64,000 bases of DNA, taken from positions 248,001-312,000 of the forward strand of contig JAGPYM010000013.1 of the NCBI GenBank assembly GCA_020736575.1, in the 5' to 3' direction. Origin of the DNA: Thelonectria olida (Eukaryota > Ascomycota > Sordariomycetes > Hypocreales > Nectriaceae). Position numbers and translations under genes: made by a program. The first letter of the stretch is position 1, and the number at the start of each line of letters is the position of its first letter. Under the pieces are notes generated by a model, which was not told the origin of the DNA, did not search any database, and was given only the letters and a program-made list of their open reading frames with translations. This document shows positions 21,649 to 36,643 of the stretch, in pieces.

Positions 21649-24600
21649 GGCGGTCGAGTGTTAGTCGGAGAGCGAGCGAGCGAGTGAGCGAGGATGAGCT
21701 CAGCGACGACTCGGGGCATTGGGGGACATGGAGAGACTTGAACGAATGACGACGAGACAAAAAAAAGATTGGAAAAGCGAGCAACTGAGAAGAATTCAAG
21801 AAGTAAGATGTAAGATGTGGAGGGAGGAGGCGGGATGGATGGGACCACGGAGCCTGGGGGGGAGTGGAGCGTCAGAAGGGGAGCGGCAGGAGCTAACAAG
21901 AGAGAGCTTCCCAGAGGAATTGCCTCGACGAGAGATATTATAAGGAAGATGAGATATGGCCCCGTTCAACAAGGAATTCAAGAGGAAAATATGAGAGTAA
22001 GAGAGTTGAGAGAGAGGAGGAGGGATAAAAGACAAAAAAGTAGATGACGATGGACAAGATGGGAAAATATGGGGTAGGTAGGTAGGTAGGGAGTCGCTCG
22101 GGACAGTGTGTAGTTATTAGGTACCCAAGGTACGAATAGGCCTGGAGGGAGGTAGGGGTCTATTACAGCACCGCAAAGTCTCTGGGCGGAATCGGGTATG
22201 GTTCCTCGAGGTCGTCTGTCAGTCCCATCTTTCGGTCGTATCGCATCGCCGCCAGCAAATCAATGCAGACGAGATGCAGGGAGGGACCGAAGGGTTAAGA
22301 ATAAAAAACTGCATCTTCTCATCATGGGGCCATGCACGGAAGTGAGTTCTAGGCCGTTTTACGAGCCCACTCACATCCATGAGAGAGGGGGGATTGGCAC
22401 TTTGTGGCCGATTTGTCCCTGACTACGGGACGGAAGCATGCCACAGTTGTTAGTATCACGTCGTAAGAGGACAGTTTTTTGTAGGACGTCGAGACTTTTT
22501 CGAATTGCGTCGAGACACTCACGCCAAAATGTGATGTGATGGCATTGAGAAAACTACAACGAACCAGAAAAGTCGATCATAACACAAGCAGCGCTTGGAT
22601 GCAAACGCCTCAAAATATGAGAGAGCAATGTCCTATCATTCCCCGTCAAGGCCCCTGGTGGTGCATCAGCCTCCAATACGAGGTGATCCTGGTGCAGCGC
22701 CGAATCCGATACGGGGCACAAGGCTGTTCACGGGCCCAGACGGGGGACAAGCCTGAGGGGATCGATGGATGCATGTGGGCGTGTGTGTGGCCGGGTGCTA
22801 ACTCGCTACGGCCACTTGAGCCCGTCGGGGCAGTCATGACAAAGACACTCAAAAGCAACTCCAGGGCCGGCGAGGGAGCGAGGTGCGTGCAAGGTCAACG
22901 GTGGCGGGGCGGCCGACGGAAGACTTCTTACGACCAGAGTGCAAAAGCTGAGATGATGGGGCAGACTTGAGTGACCAGGACGGAATTTGCAAAGGATCCA
23001 CGCGAAAAGCGAGCACTCCAGGGCTCTCCCCTCGCCTCTCCTCCCAACCATTTACCCGCCCAGCTGAACCGAACCTGTGACGTAGCCGACCTCTCCCCCT
23101 TGCTGCTTCCACTCCACATCGCCTTGACAGCCTCTGAGGCTCCCTTCGTACCTTGACGCCTTCACGTTGCCCAAAGCCGCCCGCCTATTTCCACCTGATC
23201 ACGCAAATATAGACACATTCCGACTCGCGAGACAATGGTTCCAGAAGACTTCACAGAAAGGGCACAGCAAGTCCATGCGGAATGACCGGCAAAACAAACA
23301 AAATCTCGTTTGTCAGTCATCCATCCATTACTCGACTCCCCTCCGAAACCGTCATGGCGGGTGAGGACATCCCAGTCATTCAAGCTTATCCGAGTTTGGC
23401 AACGGTCGGCCTTGTTGGCCGGAAGCTCGGTCGTATCCGTTAATCTATTTTGCTATATTTTCATGTTTCTCTCTCTCTCTCGAACGGGTTTCTCGTCAGG
23501 CCTTCTGGGGTGGCTGGTAAATATCAACCAAGGTCATCCATGTCTTTCCTGGCAAAGCATAACATCCGTCGATCTCGCTGAAATCTCACCCTCTCGGCGA
23601 GCCTCCTATTTCCCCCTCCCTTGGAACGGTCTCGTCTCACAAGAACCCACCAGCTGAACATTGCATCTGCGTGTCTCTGCCTCAAACCTATGCCCTGACA
23701 CTAGTCGCTTTTCGACGTGCGTACAGGACATGCCACGACAGCAGCCGTTCCTGAATCTAGACCAATGTGAACCAGTCGCGAGCAAACTGCAGCCCGTCCG
23801 TCTCTTTTTACGAAATTCACATGTCTGAGTCAGCCAAGAAGAAAAATGCATGCACTTCATGACGCGTATTCTTACCACCCATCATCGACGCTGGCTCGTG
23901 AATGGCATTAACCGAACCGATGTCTCCCTTAAACAGCTTGCCTGCCTGATTGAGGGTTGCCGCATGTGGCACACGCCGCACCGCTTCCCATTTGGGCGAA
24001 TGCGCTGGATGATGGAAGCATCAAGGTCGCATTGCGCTACCCGGCACACAGCACGAACGCGGGGACATGACAGCATGACAGGCTGGCACAAGGCAATTGG
24101 CTCCTATTGCCGCACCCAATTCTCACCGCTTTCCTCTTCCATTGCACTTACAGACGAGGTCGTCAAATGAAGCATCCACACAAGTTTGCAACGGCCGTCA
24201 CACCACCTCAGACAACCTCAGCAAGCGACATTACCAAGATGTAGACCACGCTTCTCGGAGTTTGTTGGCCCAAGGCAAAAACTGTTAGACTTCGAGCTGG
24301 CAAGCCTACCCTTGGAGTCTTTGTATACCTGGATGGAGTCTGCAGTAGATGTCAGAGGCATGTTGTCAAGGGCACCGTACTCTCGTTCGCTGTACCTATT
24401 GATGGTCTCAACCATGGCTGCATGTATATAGGGAGATGAAGAGGACCCTAGCGCGTCTCGGTTTCTTACTCTTCGAAACCTCCCTAACCGCCAACCTCCG
24501 AAGGCTTGTCATCTGGAGCTCCTACCTAGTGTCCTCTCGTTTGGGTTTACAATGACAGCCCAGTGCTAGAAACCTCGTTCCGTCCGACAGCCAGGCAAAG

Positions 24601-27202
24601 CTGCGTGTGCACATGACACATTGGCCAGCCCCGAACACTTGATAAGCCCGAGGGGCGAGATTCTCCCTTCCTGTTCGAACCTCTTGGCGGCATTTCTCTC
24701 CGCGTTCTTACCGTAGCAGGAGATTACGACTTGAAGATACATATATCCAGAGTCCTCCCCGACTAATGAACTTTTACTGTCAACACATGGTGCATTTCTT
24801 ATTGCCAAGTTGTCTTCATCCTACGGGAGGTGGCATTTCCATCATGAATCATTGTAATAACTTTGTTGAGAACCTTATTGTGATGTGTGCAAAACTGGTT
24901 CCAGCTTGCATCGATTGCTACTGTGTACCTCCGATAGTAGTTCTTCTAAGCTACCTATATTAGTAGGCATTTCATTTACTCTACTCAATGTACCCAGAGC
25001 CTAATTCTTCTAATCGCCAGCAAGCAGACAAGAAAGGAGGGTATTGGCCCAGATGAGCATTCCTCGGGAACATACTTGCATAGTCCGGTTCCGTCAATAT
25101 ACTGCTTAATGTGGGATAGAAGTTGTTTCGATCACTCCAGCCATAAGGCTCTCTAAGTCGGCCTAGCTCACCATGAGATGGGCATTATCAGGTTCCGTCA
25201 CTCTATCGCAACCTGATAGCGATGTCCTTATCTGCCTTAATTTGTTAAATTCGGAACACGAAGTGGTTGCGATTGGACTTTGCCTCAGCCCTGACGCCCC
25301 GTCAGAGAGTGCTTATGTTGTGTCTTGAAAGCCCCAGAGTAGAGCTTCGAAGTTTCCTCTCGGGCCTTGGACCTCGCCCGTTGACCGCCTACCGCCTACC
25401 CTCTGTAGAACTGTAGCATCCGATTCTCGGCGGGATAACGCCTAGAGAAAGTTGATGTCTATGCCTTCGGCTGCGGTGTGACTTTGTCCGGTCCTGGATA
25501 CGGCTGCCTATTCGATCCTGGAGTCTTTGCGTGATGCCCTTCTCCTGGAAAAACGTCAGCAACGCGTCTCTCCGCTCGGGAAATGCTGTCATATTTCTAT
25601 TAGGTGTTACCCTTGGTCGGTCGACTATAGCAATACCCCGCGCAAACCAGTTCTTTCAAGATGGAAGATGGCTTGGTTGAGCGCTAGGGCCGGAAGAGTG
25701 TAGAAGATGTCGGCCTCCTGGATAATACGCTCTGGAAGTAGACGGCGTCACTAACCATCAACTACGTTGCTTCCCCTCGTGGTATCGTCTAGTGTAGCAC
25801 GGAGCGACGTTGAGGAGGACGGCAAAGTTCTCGACGATAGTACGAGTCGGGCTATGTGCCTTTTGATATGTGTGAACACACATGTGTATGCACAGGCAAA
25901 GAATGTCTCGAGGCTGGTTGCCATTCAGATGGTTGCAAGGGAGATGGCAGCAGTCTCACAAAAACTACGGCTCTGTCGTGACTTTATTAGCTAGCGACAA
26001 TATAGGAGATGTAGGTTAGAAGTTTACCAGTACAGGTGTGGCTCATTCTAAAGCTATCATTTTCGTTCGAGGCACTCAAAGGGAAGTCAGTAGTGAACAC
26101 AAGGAAAAATTCCCCTTGATAGCCCGGAGCGTGAGGATGCTCATCGCCATATCGGAACCAGGAACAATAAGGGCGAGGGGAAGCTGAATTGGGGAAGCCT
26201 TCTTTCCCTTTCTATGATGCTGGTATCCTCATCGGCTGAGGCTTGGGACAATAATGAAAGCGATACGACAGCTGATGGCGTGTCGGGAAAAGGACTGAAA
26301 ATACTACTCATCCGCCCTCATCAGTAGAATAGAAACCCGTTTCCGTGGTGTTTTCAAGCACAACACGCACATACTTGGCAATAATGGCCTATACCTTATA
26401 CGGCCAGTTTCCATTGCAACTTTCGTTCCTCTTGAAGATTGGGTGGGGAGGCTGGCCCAGAAAGGCTGCGCGGTCCAAGCCTTCCCTGCTTCGTAGGTAG
26501 CCACGCCACAACAACCTAATGAGCCACAGGCCGGCCTACCTAAGCCACTCGCCAACTTGATCCGGCTCAGGCGGGAGGCTGGGGATGTCCAGCGACAAAA
26601 CAGGGCTAGCCATCCTCGGGGGCATGCCTTCCAGGCTGCCTTATTTGGCGCCGAGCCAAACCCATCCTGAGGCATCCATCACCTGAGGCACCCGTCACCT
26701 GAGGGGAGGGAATCCCCGACATCAAACGCTTTGAAGAGATTGGGTTGCTGCCATCCGAAGCAAATGGCGTCGTAACTCAGTTTTGATTCATGCTTGCGTG
26801 TGCTCGCCCATGCTTGCTGACGTGCCAAAAATAAACAACAAATCGTCAGAATGTGGTAGAACTTTAGTGCTGAAACTATGACATACCTACCTCCAGGACT
26901 ACCGCTGAAGCACTGAGGTGGTAGGTACGTGCGGGCACTCAGTGAAGTGGTCACCGGGCACCTGCAAGGGCCCCCGTCCGGGCTCACTGGCTCAGCCACC
27001 GACCTTAGGTGTTGGATTGCTGTCTCGCCTTGGCCTGCTGCTCAACTTCCCACTTCCCACTTCCATCCTCCCAGACTCCCGAACAGCCTCTCCTCCGCAC
27101 ACCTTTAACCACAACACCACGCAGCGCTCGCCCATCAATCTTCCAGTCGCCTCCCCGTGTTCCGCCTTTTCTCACCCGAATCACCCCCGACGAATATCCA
27201 AA
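21649..27202. other. Large divergent intergenic region, GH76 / synaptobrevin
   Basis: 5.5 kb with no gene I can support. 21650-22100 is GA-rich on the plus strand (CT-rich on the GH76 sense strand), so it is probably the GH76 promoter/leader. 24400-26300 is AT-richer with many stops in all frames. 26900-27200 is CT-rich and leads into synaptobrevin. Open frames stay below 150 codons, overlap on both strands and show no domain. Confidence 0.5.
22073..22090. repeat. (GGTA)n microsatellite
   Basis: About four and a half copies of GGTA, upstream of the GH76 gene. Confidence 0.85.
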
Positions 27203-28047
27203 ATGCCTGAGCCAGAGCCCCGTTACGACCCCTACATCCAGCCCGGCCAACAACAGGGCGCCGGTGGCAGCAACAGAACCCAGGCGTTGCAGGCTGTAAG
27301 TTGATCATCTTGAAGTTGCATTTGGTGCGCCGCGAGCGATGGACAATGTGTGGATTGCGAGGCCCAACGAGCGAACGAATGATGACGATGGAATTGCCAC
27401 CTGGCCATCAACCCGACATTTGCGGACCATATGGGAGTGACGACATGGCGTTATTTCGACACCCGGCTTTCCGTCAACGATGCGATGCGACGCGAATTGA
27501 TGATTTGACTGAGACGGTTTCGGAGCTTGTTTGGCCGGTTGCGACAGCTCACCCATCCGCCGAACTCGATTTTCCTGCAATCTCAGCTCTCATCCCTGTG
27601 ACGAGGCTTACGTGCGGGAAGCGTCCACCAGCCCCATTCTCGCTTTGTCCGCCAAGTCCCAATCCATCCGCATTCCATCGACCGCCGTGCGACGAATATT
27701 TGCTGAAATGTGCTAACATGATGGAAAGCAAATCGATGACACCGTTGGTGTTATGCGCGACAACATCAACAAGGTCTCTCAACGTGGCGAACGTCTCGAT
27801 GCCCTCCAGGACAAGACCGACAACCTGGCTGTTTCAGCCCAGGGCTTCCGTCGCGGAGCTAACCGTGTCCGCAAGGACATGTGGTGGAAGGATATGAAGA
27901 TGCGAATGTGCATAATCGTTGGTATCATTGTTCTGCTCGTCATCATTATCGTTCCATCAGGTACGTTACCTTGATTTTGCCCAACCTTCGTAAGAAGTCA
28001 AAGTTGGACCCAAATACTGACCGTTAGTAGTTGTCGCTACTCGTTAA
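27203..28047 (+). CDS. SNC1: Synaptobrevin / v-SNARE Snc1-like
   Basis: R-SNARE on exocytic vesicles that pairs with plasma-membrane t-SNAREs in polarised secretion. Three exons: 27203-27295, 27729-27960 and 28031-28047; 113 residues. Seen: a short Pro/Gln-rich head (1-28), the SNARE heptads starting [20 protein letters not shown], the zero-layer arginine in [17 protein letters not shown], a Trp/Lys juxtamembrane patch (WWKDMKMR), and a C-terminal membrane anchor ending in VPSVVATR. The first intron is 433 bp, much longer than any other in the window; the second is 70 bp. Phases fit throughout. The last exon supplies only six codons and the stop, but without it the frame would read on into an unrelated tail. 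Confidence 0.94.
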
Positions 28048-29278
28048 TATCTCTCGCCGGTTTTTGGGTAACTCGGTCCTCATGATCTTCATGATGGGAC
28101 TTGACGACATCGCATATCGCAAGCTACGACGATGGGAAATGAGACTTTTGGCAACGGGCCATTATGCAACGGAAATCTGGTTTTTGAGCAGGTGGAATTC
28201 GTTCACGTAGGACCCGGTCATGATATGCGGGCCACTCAGCTCTCTAGACTCCTGAGCCCTCGCAGGCCGAGACGCCGATGATGCACTCTCGGCGTTGATT
28301 CAAGAGATGCTAGACCGGGCCACATGTATGATTGAGGTTAGGCGTTCCCCGATTAATTGAGATGTATTCCTTTTCATTGTCAAGTTCCTTTTAAGGCTTG
28401 GTGACGCGTTGCTTTGTGGGGGTTCAACTTCCGACTTCATCCCATCGGTACTCGTGGTGAGCGGCGTGGCGTGGACTTGTACGTGGGATATTATGCCGCC
28501 AAGCGGTCCCTTGGTCGCTAAACAGACTTGAGCGTGGGATGTAGGGACGAGAATAGATGCCAGGCCAGACATATGCCTCTTTCTCATGACAATGCATTGA
28601 CCAGAAGGGGACATTAGGGCCGATCACATGAGACTAATAGTCCACGTCGACTGGGAACTCTATGGCTAGGGTTCCACCGCTCTGCACCAGCGGCTCTTGA
28701 AGTATGAAGGAGAAGACGCCGTGGACGTCGCGGTCCAGTCACGGCCCCTTCGTTGGCCTACGAGGTACCTCGGCCATGGGTCTCTTGCACTGGCGTCATT
28801 GCAGGTGGACTCTGGCGGGCTTGGGACCTTGGATAGCCCCGGACTTGGTGTAGGCCCGTGAGAGATTGATAATGCCAGTTGATTGATAATGCCTCATGCC
28901 ATCCCGATCTGCACCTAGCTCGGTAGGGACAACCGACTGGACGGCCGGTACTCGATCCAGACCAGTGCATGACACCAAGGGACCCAAGGATGACCGGAGG
29001 AATGGGATGGGATGGGGGTTCGTAGTTGAATGCCGAGTGTACAGAGAGGTGAGGCAGCATTGTTGGTTCATGACGATGAACTGCCGACGCCGCGTGGCTA
29101 TGGACCTACCGCAGCTAACAACAGATCAACCTACGGGACTGGCTTTATTACCTAGCTTACCCAGGCCGGTATTATAGATACCTACGCAGAGGAGCTACTG
29201 TAGGCATGGTTTGCAATGCCCTAATGACGTGTGTGGGATCATGCATGAAGAGCCTCGGAATTGGAGCATTGAGCTGAG

Positions 29279-29297
29279 AAAAAAAAAAAAAAAAAAA
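29279..29297. repeat. Poly(A) tract
   Basis: 19 consecutive A residues on the plus strand, followed by an A-rich stretch to about 29308. A second A-rich patch lies at 29620-29640. No target-site duplication or coding remnant was seen beside it, so I do not call it a retroelement tail. Confidence 0.8.
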
Positions 29298-29590
29298 GAA
29301 TAAAAAAGGATCATGAACATGGACCGGAACAGTTTGGTTTGCACATCCATGTCCACACCAGTAGTCTACAGATTCTAACTCTCCACCCTGAAAACGCAAC
29401 ACAACGAAATGGGTTGACCAAACTCGTCCTCCCTCCACTAAGCTGGCAAGAAAATTTTCATTCGACCGGAATCCGGATCTGTTCTGCAGTGTGTCTCCAT
29501 TCTAGATAGGATCTTCGGGGCGAAGTAGGGTGATGCCCTCGAGGTTTTGTCTTCGGAGGACCGAGTAGGTTCCTCAACAACCTCACTCGC

Positions 29591-29818
29591 GAGTCAATGG
29601 TCCATGCCAGGGAACAAGAAAAAAAGAAAGAAAGAAAAAAGACACATGCTAGCCAGGTTTAGTTCCGCCACTCAGTCAACCGAGAGGGGGGATTGGAGAC
29701 AAGCCGGCAAGGTCCCGTGTGGGTAGGTTTTTTTGGTCGTCGTCAAGTCGGTGCAAGTTGATACATGCTAAAAGTGCTGGGGATGCATGTTATGACGAGG
29801 TACTTCGTGCTATGACTC
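29591..29818 (+). promoter_or_regulatory. Candidate CPC1/Gcn4-type sites upstream of ARG5,6
   Basis: GAGTCA at 29591-29596 and TGACTC at 29813-29818 each match six of the seven bases of the Gcn4/CPC1 site TGASTCA. They sit 240-460 bp before the ATG of an amino-acid biosynthetic gene that is normally under cross-pathway control. Six-base matches are common by chance, so this is only a candidate. Confidence 0.25.
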
Positions 29819-30041
29819 CCCATTGAGCAGATCGAGACTGAACTGAGAGCGGTCTCGGGGTTCCGGTTTTTTTCTGCCCCTCCCCCACACGGACAGTCTA
29901 CCACCACCACCTTCCATTTACTTGAGCCTCGACCTTCCCGCCAGTTCTCAACCCACACAACATCCTCCCTTCCCTCCGATTCTCCTCGACGCCCTCACCA
30001 CGCACCAGACCAGCACGCCCCCGAGCCAATTGGTCCCGTAG

Positions 30042-32873
<2,832 letters not shown>

Positions 32874-34411
32874 AGGGCGTCAAAACAGAACGAAAGACTT
32901 AGAACGGTGTTGTGTATGGGAGTTTTATGTTTCATGAATTATCAACAGCTATGCTTAGCCCTCGCTCACGTCTGGGGTTGGAACCTTGTACATAAATAGT
33001 CTGTCTTCAGTTTGAGTCATTATGGGGATGTGACCTTTCAATGAGAGTTAATGTGCTGTGTGCAACGCTGCATTTGGCATTCCATCAATTCCTCCTGTGT
33101 AGAAGCTTAAACGATAGGTAGTCTGTCAGGTTGGTACCAGTTTGAGATTATTGTGTTCGCCCCCTATTTCAGTTTTCTCGCAAATGCCAATTTTTGCATT
33201 TTACCAAGTCTAACCTCCATCCTAACCTCAAGTCTATCTTAATGCCAATCGCCTCGAGTCTTGGCCCTCGACTGGTACGGACGTACCTACCTGTCGTTCG
33301 TAGGGTATCAGTCCAATTGGGAGACAGTCATAGAATAAGGTAGCGTACTATGGCGTGCTTAGGAGCTCTATGGAAATGCTCGTTATATTCCATAGGCTTA
33401 GGCAGGGTTGAAGCGGCTCTTTAATTCAAGGTAAAACGCGTTGGGTTGCGTGGTGGAGAGCAGCATCGGTACCACGACATCAGTTGGCGCTCGATCAGAT
33501 TCGAGTCTCTACGCCAATAGACCGGGAGAGTTTGTGCGGCGAGGGGACACAAGGGAGCTTGTCTTAACTGCTACCTAGCTCGATGATAAGGATTTTCGCA
33601 CATATTACCCATCAAGTCCCTTATTTCACACAAGAACCACATTCCGCATATCCAATCATCCAGTCTGCAGCCACCTGTGTCCGACTCGATTTTGTGATTC
33701 TTGCGAGTCGCAAACTCGAACAATGGCCAATATACATTATTGGGTCCTTTCTGAGGGTGCTATGCCATCTAGATCTGAAAACTGACATCACCTCCCACTG
33801 ATGGGAGTGTCTTCTGGTCTGTGGCCATTTACAAATTTTATTCAGCATTCATTGCTTACTCAGTGACGACATTGCTTCATAGGTTTGCCGAATTGAAGGA
33901 TGATAATGATTGAGCAATTGCCCGCTTTTGGTGTTGGGCAAGTAGGGGTTGAGTGTGGGATGTTTGAAGCTTGTGGACAACAATTTCCTAGCAACGCTCC
34001 TCTTGATGTTTGAACACCTAATTTGACAAATACTGATTTCCATGCAGCTTGTAACCATCAAATCTTGTTAGTTAGTTGGAAACTCGTCTCATCCATTAAG
34101 AGTTGTGGCAAGCCATCTCCTTGAAAGGAGGTTGCTGCAAGCAATGCAGAGCAATTGTTTCTCCCCTCGCCAAACACAAATGACCCGATAATATATACTG
34201 AGCGAACAAACACGGGATCACACGTCAAACTTGAAGATTGTTCAATGAGGGGTTGCCTATTAGAGTGGCTAAACACCTTTAAAGAAGATTGTCGCCAGTT
34301 TCACCCTCTTCTCCCCCAGGAGTTTCCAAGTAAATCCAAAGCTCTGCTCATAGTATATGGGCTAGTTTCTAACGGGTCTATCAAGAAACCGTTCGCCATT
34401 AGCACACTATC
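32874..34411. other. Intergenic region, AT-rich
   Basis: 1.5 kb after ARG5,6, noticeably AT-rich at 32900-34300. Short open frames of up to about 75 codons only. No gene called. Confidence 0.55.
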
Positions 34412-34897
34412 ATGGCACATCAAAGCCACCACGAGCCGCGTGCATTCCCGAGAGACGTCTCGTCTAGCCCTAGCCCAAACCAAGGCCATGATTCGAAGTG
34501 GGGAGTCGGTCGCATCGGCGGCATCATTATCATAGTATTGATCGTCGTCCTCATTCTGGTCGGCATAGTCTTACACGCCCTCCGAAAAAGAGACCAGCCC
34601 AAGCGAGCTGCTCTTCGTCGAGCCGAGGGTGGAGCGGCAACCGGACGGACGGAGGGGCCGGCTCGGCGACCGGAGCAGGGGGATAGAGGTCAACAAGGAG
34701 AGCCGGTCGATCAGGTGGCGGCTAATATCAAAAGGCGTTCATGGTGGGGTTTCGGGCCTTGCCCCGAAGGTAAGCTGGGAAAGAAGTAAGACGCAATTGT
34801 GAGAGTCAGCTCTGACGGTGTTGTGCTAGATCCTCCGCCACCACCTGGCATTGAGCTCACCAAGGACGGATTGCCTCGATACCCGCCACACTTCTAG
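34412..34897 (+). CDS. Small single-pass membrane protein, unknown function
   Basis: Predicted 141 residues in two exons, 34412-34769 and 34830-34897. The 60-bp intron has donor gtaagct, a CTGAC branch at 34812-34816 and acceptor tgctag. If unspliced, the frame ends a few codons into the intron; splicing continues in frame as EDPPPPPGIELTKDGLPRYPPHF. Seen: a polar His/Ser/Pro N-terminus (1-30), one strong hydrophobic helix (IIIIVLIVVLILVGIVLHAL, about 37-56), a basic Arg-rich stretch (RKRDQPKRAALRR), a Gly/Gln-rich low-complexity part, and a WWGFGPCPE motif before the Pro-rich end. There is no signal peptide. By the positive-inside rule the C-terminus is cytosolic. I know no family. The clean intron and coherent topology are what make it believable. 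Confidence 0.65.
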
Positions 34898-35594
34898 GCC
34901 AAGCAATATTACGAGCCTAATCTGACGAGTTCTGACGCCCAGTTCGGAAGTAACCGAAATCGGAATAAAGGCTAAAGGGATGTGGGAAGGTATTGAAAGA
35001 GTATTGATGTCGTCAAGCAAGCGAACATGCAACAACTTCGTGATAGCGGGTCGGCGTTGTCCATTTGGCTTGGAGGCTTCTATCAGGCCATTGAGAGAGT
35101 CCTACAATAAACCCCCCGTCAGGCTGAGGCTGCTATTGAGCCAGGGCATCGGATCTTCTTCAACCTGGCGATTACCTTACCTCTTATGGCAAGCGAGAGC
35201 CGCAGCCTGGCACGTCTCGGAAAGTTATGGAACAAGCATTGGGGAACTGGGGGATTTCCGCCAGGGTGCTGGGGAGTAGATAGAGTAGATGCAGGGAGCT
35301 GTCAAGCTGCACGATCCCGAGATAGTCCGAGAACTAGGAACGAAGTTGCATCGAACCCTTCGTCATCGACTGAGATGGTGCCTCGTCTAGATGGCTTACC
35401 CTAGACCATCTAGGGCACTAACTGGGAGCTAGCATGCAAGCTCACCAGGCACGTGACCACCCGTCAAACGCTCACCCGCGCGTCTAGACCTTAGCTAGGA
35501 GCTACCTTCCCTTAGCTACCCTGCCACGAAGCTTTCTTTTGACCTACGACGACTTGCGAATACAACCTTTTTGTTGCAACAACGCCCGACAACA
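34898..35594. other. Spacer before the SR-protein gene
   Basis: 697 bp; the promoter and leader of the RNPS1-like gene should lie in its second half. Nothing else recognised. Confidence 0.55.
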
Positions 35595-36643
35595 ATGGCT
35601 ACGCGGTCGCCTTCGCCCGCACGAGGCCGCTACCGCTCTCGCTCTCGCACGCGCACGCACACTCGCTCACTCAGCCCTCGATCCGACATCTCACGGTCAT
35701 CCGACCGCCGCCGCCGCTACAGCTCCCGCTCGCCGGCCCGATCCCCGACGCCCCCACGACGCAATGGGCGGCACAGAAGCCGTAGCCGCAGCTACAGCAG
35801 GGAGTCTTCGCCTGTGAGGAGCACCAAGGTAAATTACCCGTCGATTGTGAACCTTGGGCGTTGCGGTGAGTTAACTGGGTCGCAACAGATTGTGGTGGAG
35901 CGGCTCTCCAAGAACATCAATGAACAGCACCTACAGGAGATTTTCGGTCAGTTCGGCCGCATCAAGGACCTGGACCTCCCTATCAACAGAACTTGTGAGT
36001 TGGCCCAAGCATAGTCGCAAAGCCCCGGTCCTTGACCTCGGACTGATTGCTCACCGTTTTGGCAGTTGGGACCAATCGAGGCACGGCGTATATCTTATAC
36101 GACCATGAGACGGACGCCGAGGAGGCGATTGCGCATATGCACGAGGCCCAGGTCGATGGCGCAACAATCAACGTCTCCATCGTGCTGCCCCGTCGCAGGC
36201 TATCGCCGGCTCCCCCAACGGCCAGGCGTGGCGCCAATATCGATCCCAGAGTTCCGTTCACGGGGCCACGTGGGGGTGTCGCCGGAGCCAGTGCTGGAGG
36301 CAGCGGCGGAAACGTGGCTGGCGGTGGTGGCCGTCGTCGTATGTCACCGGGGAATAGATATGGTCAAAGGTCAGACGTTTACCGCCCTGGATCCCGTTCG
36401 AACTCCAGGTCACCCGGGCCACCGCCGTCGCGCGGGGGTGGGAGTCGTTTCCGCAGCCACTCAAAGGACTCTTATTCCTCGCGGTCACGGTCCAGGTCCC
36501 CCACGGGGCCAAGGCGTCGAGGTGGTGGCTCCGGTGGTCGACACGATGACCACGACATGAGACGTCGTAGCGTGAGTCGAAGCAGCTACGACAGCTATGG
36601 CGACAGAAGCCGATCTCGCAGCCGAGGACGGGGCCACCGGTGA
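35595..36643 (+). CDS. RNPS1-like SR protein with one RRM
   Basis: Nuclear RNA-binding protein; RNPS1 acts in splicing and the ASAP/PSAP complex near exon junctions. Three exons: 35595-35828, 35889-35994 and 36066-36643; 305 residues. Seen: an N-terminal RS domain (1-78, RGRYRSRSRTRTHTRS and similar), a single RRM (about 79-155) with RNP2 IVVERLSKNI and RNP1-like GTNRGTAYILYD, then a Gly-rich part and a C-terminal RS/RGG tail. Both introns interrupt the RRM region in consistent phases (0 and 1), with acceptors aacag and ggcag. The ATG at 35595 lies in a good context (caacaATGG). Fungi often have one such protein. RNPS1 is the closest known layout, but another single-RRM SR protein is possible. 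Confidence 0.87.

Noticed and set aside
25767..25830. tRNA-like sequence (ggtatcgtctagtg)
   Set aside because: Resembles a D-arm, but no acceptor stem pairing, anticodon arm or GTTCRA T-loop could be found at the right distance.
29279..29308. Poly(A) tract as a retrotransposon tail
   Set aside because: No coding remnant upstream and no flanking target-site duplication seen.
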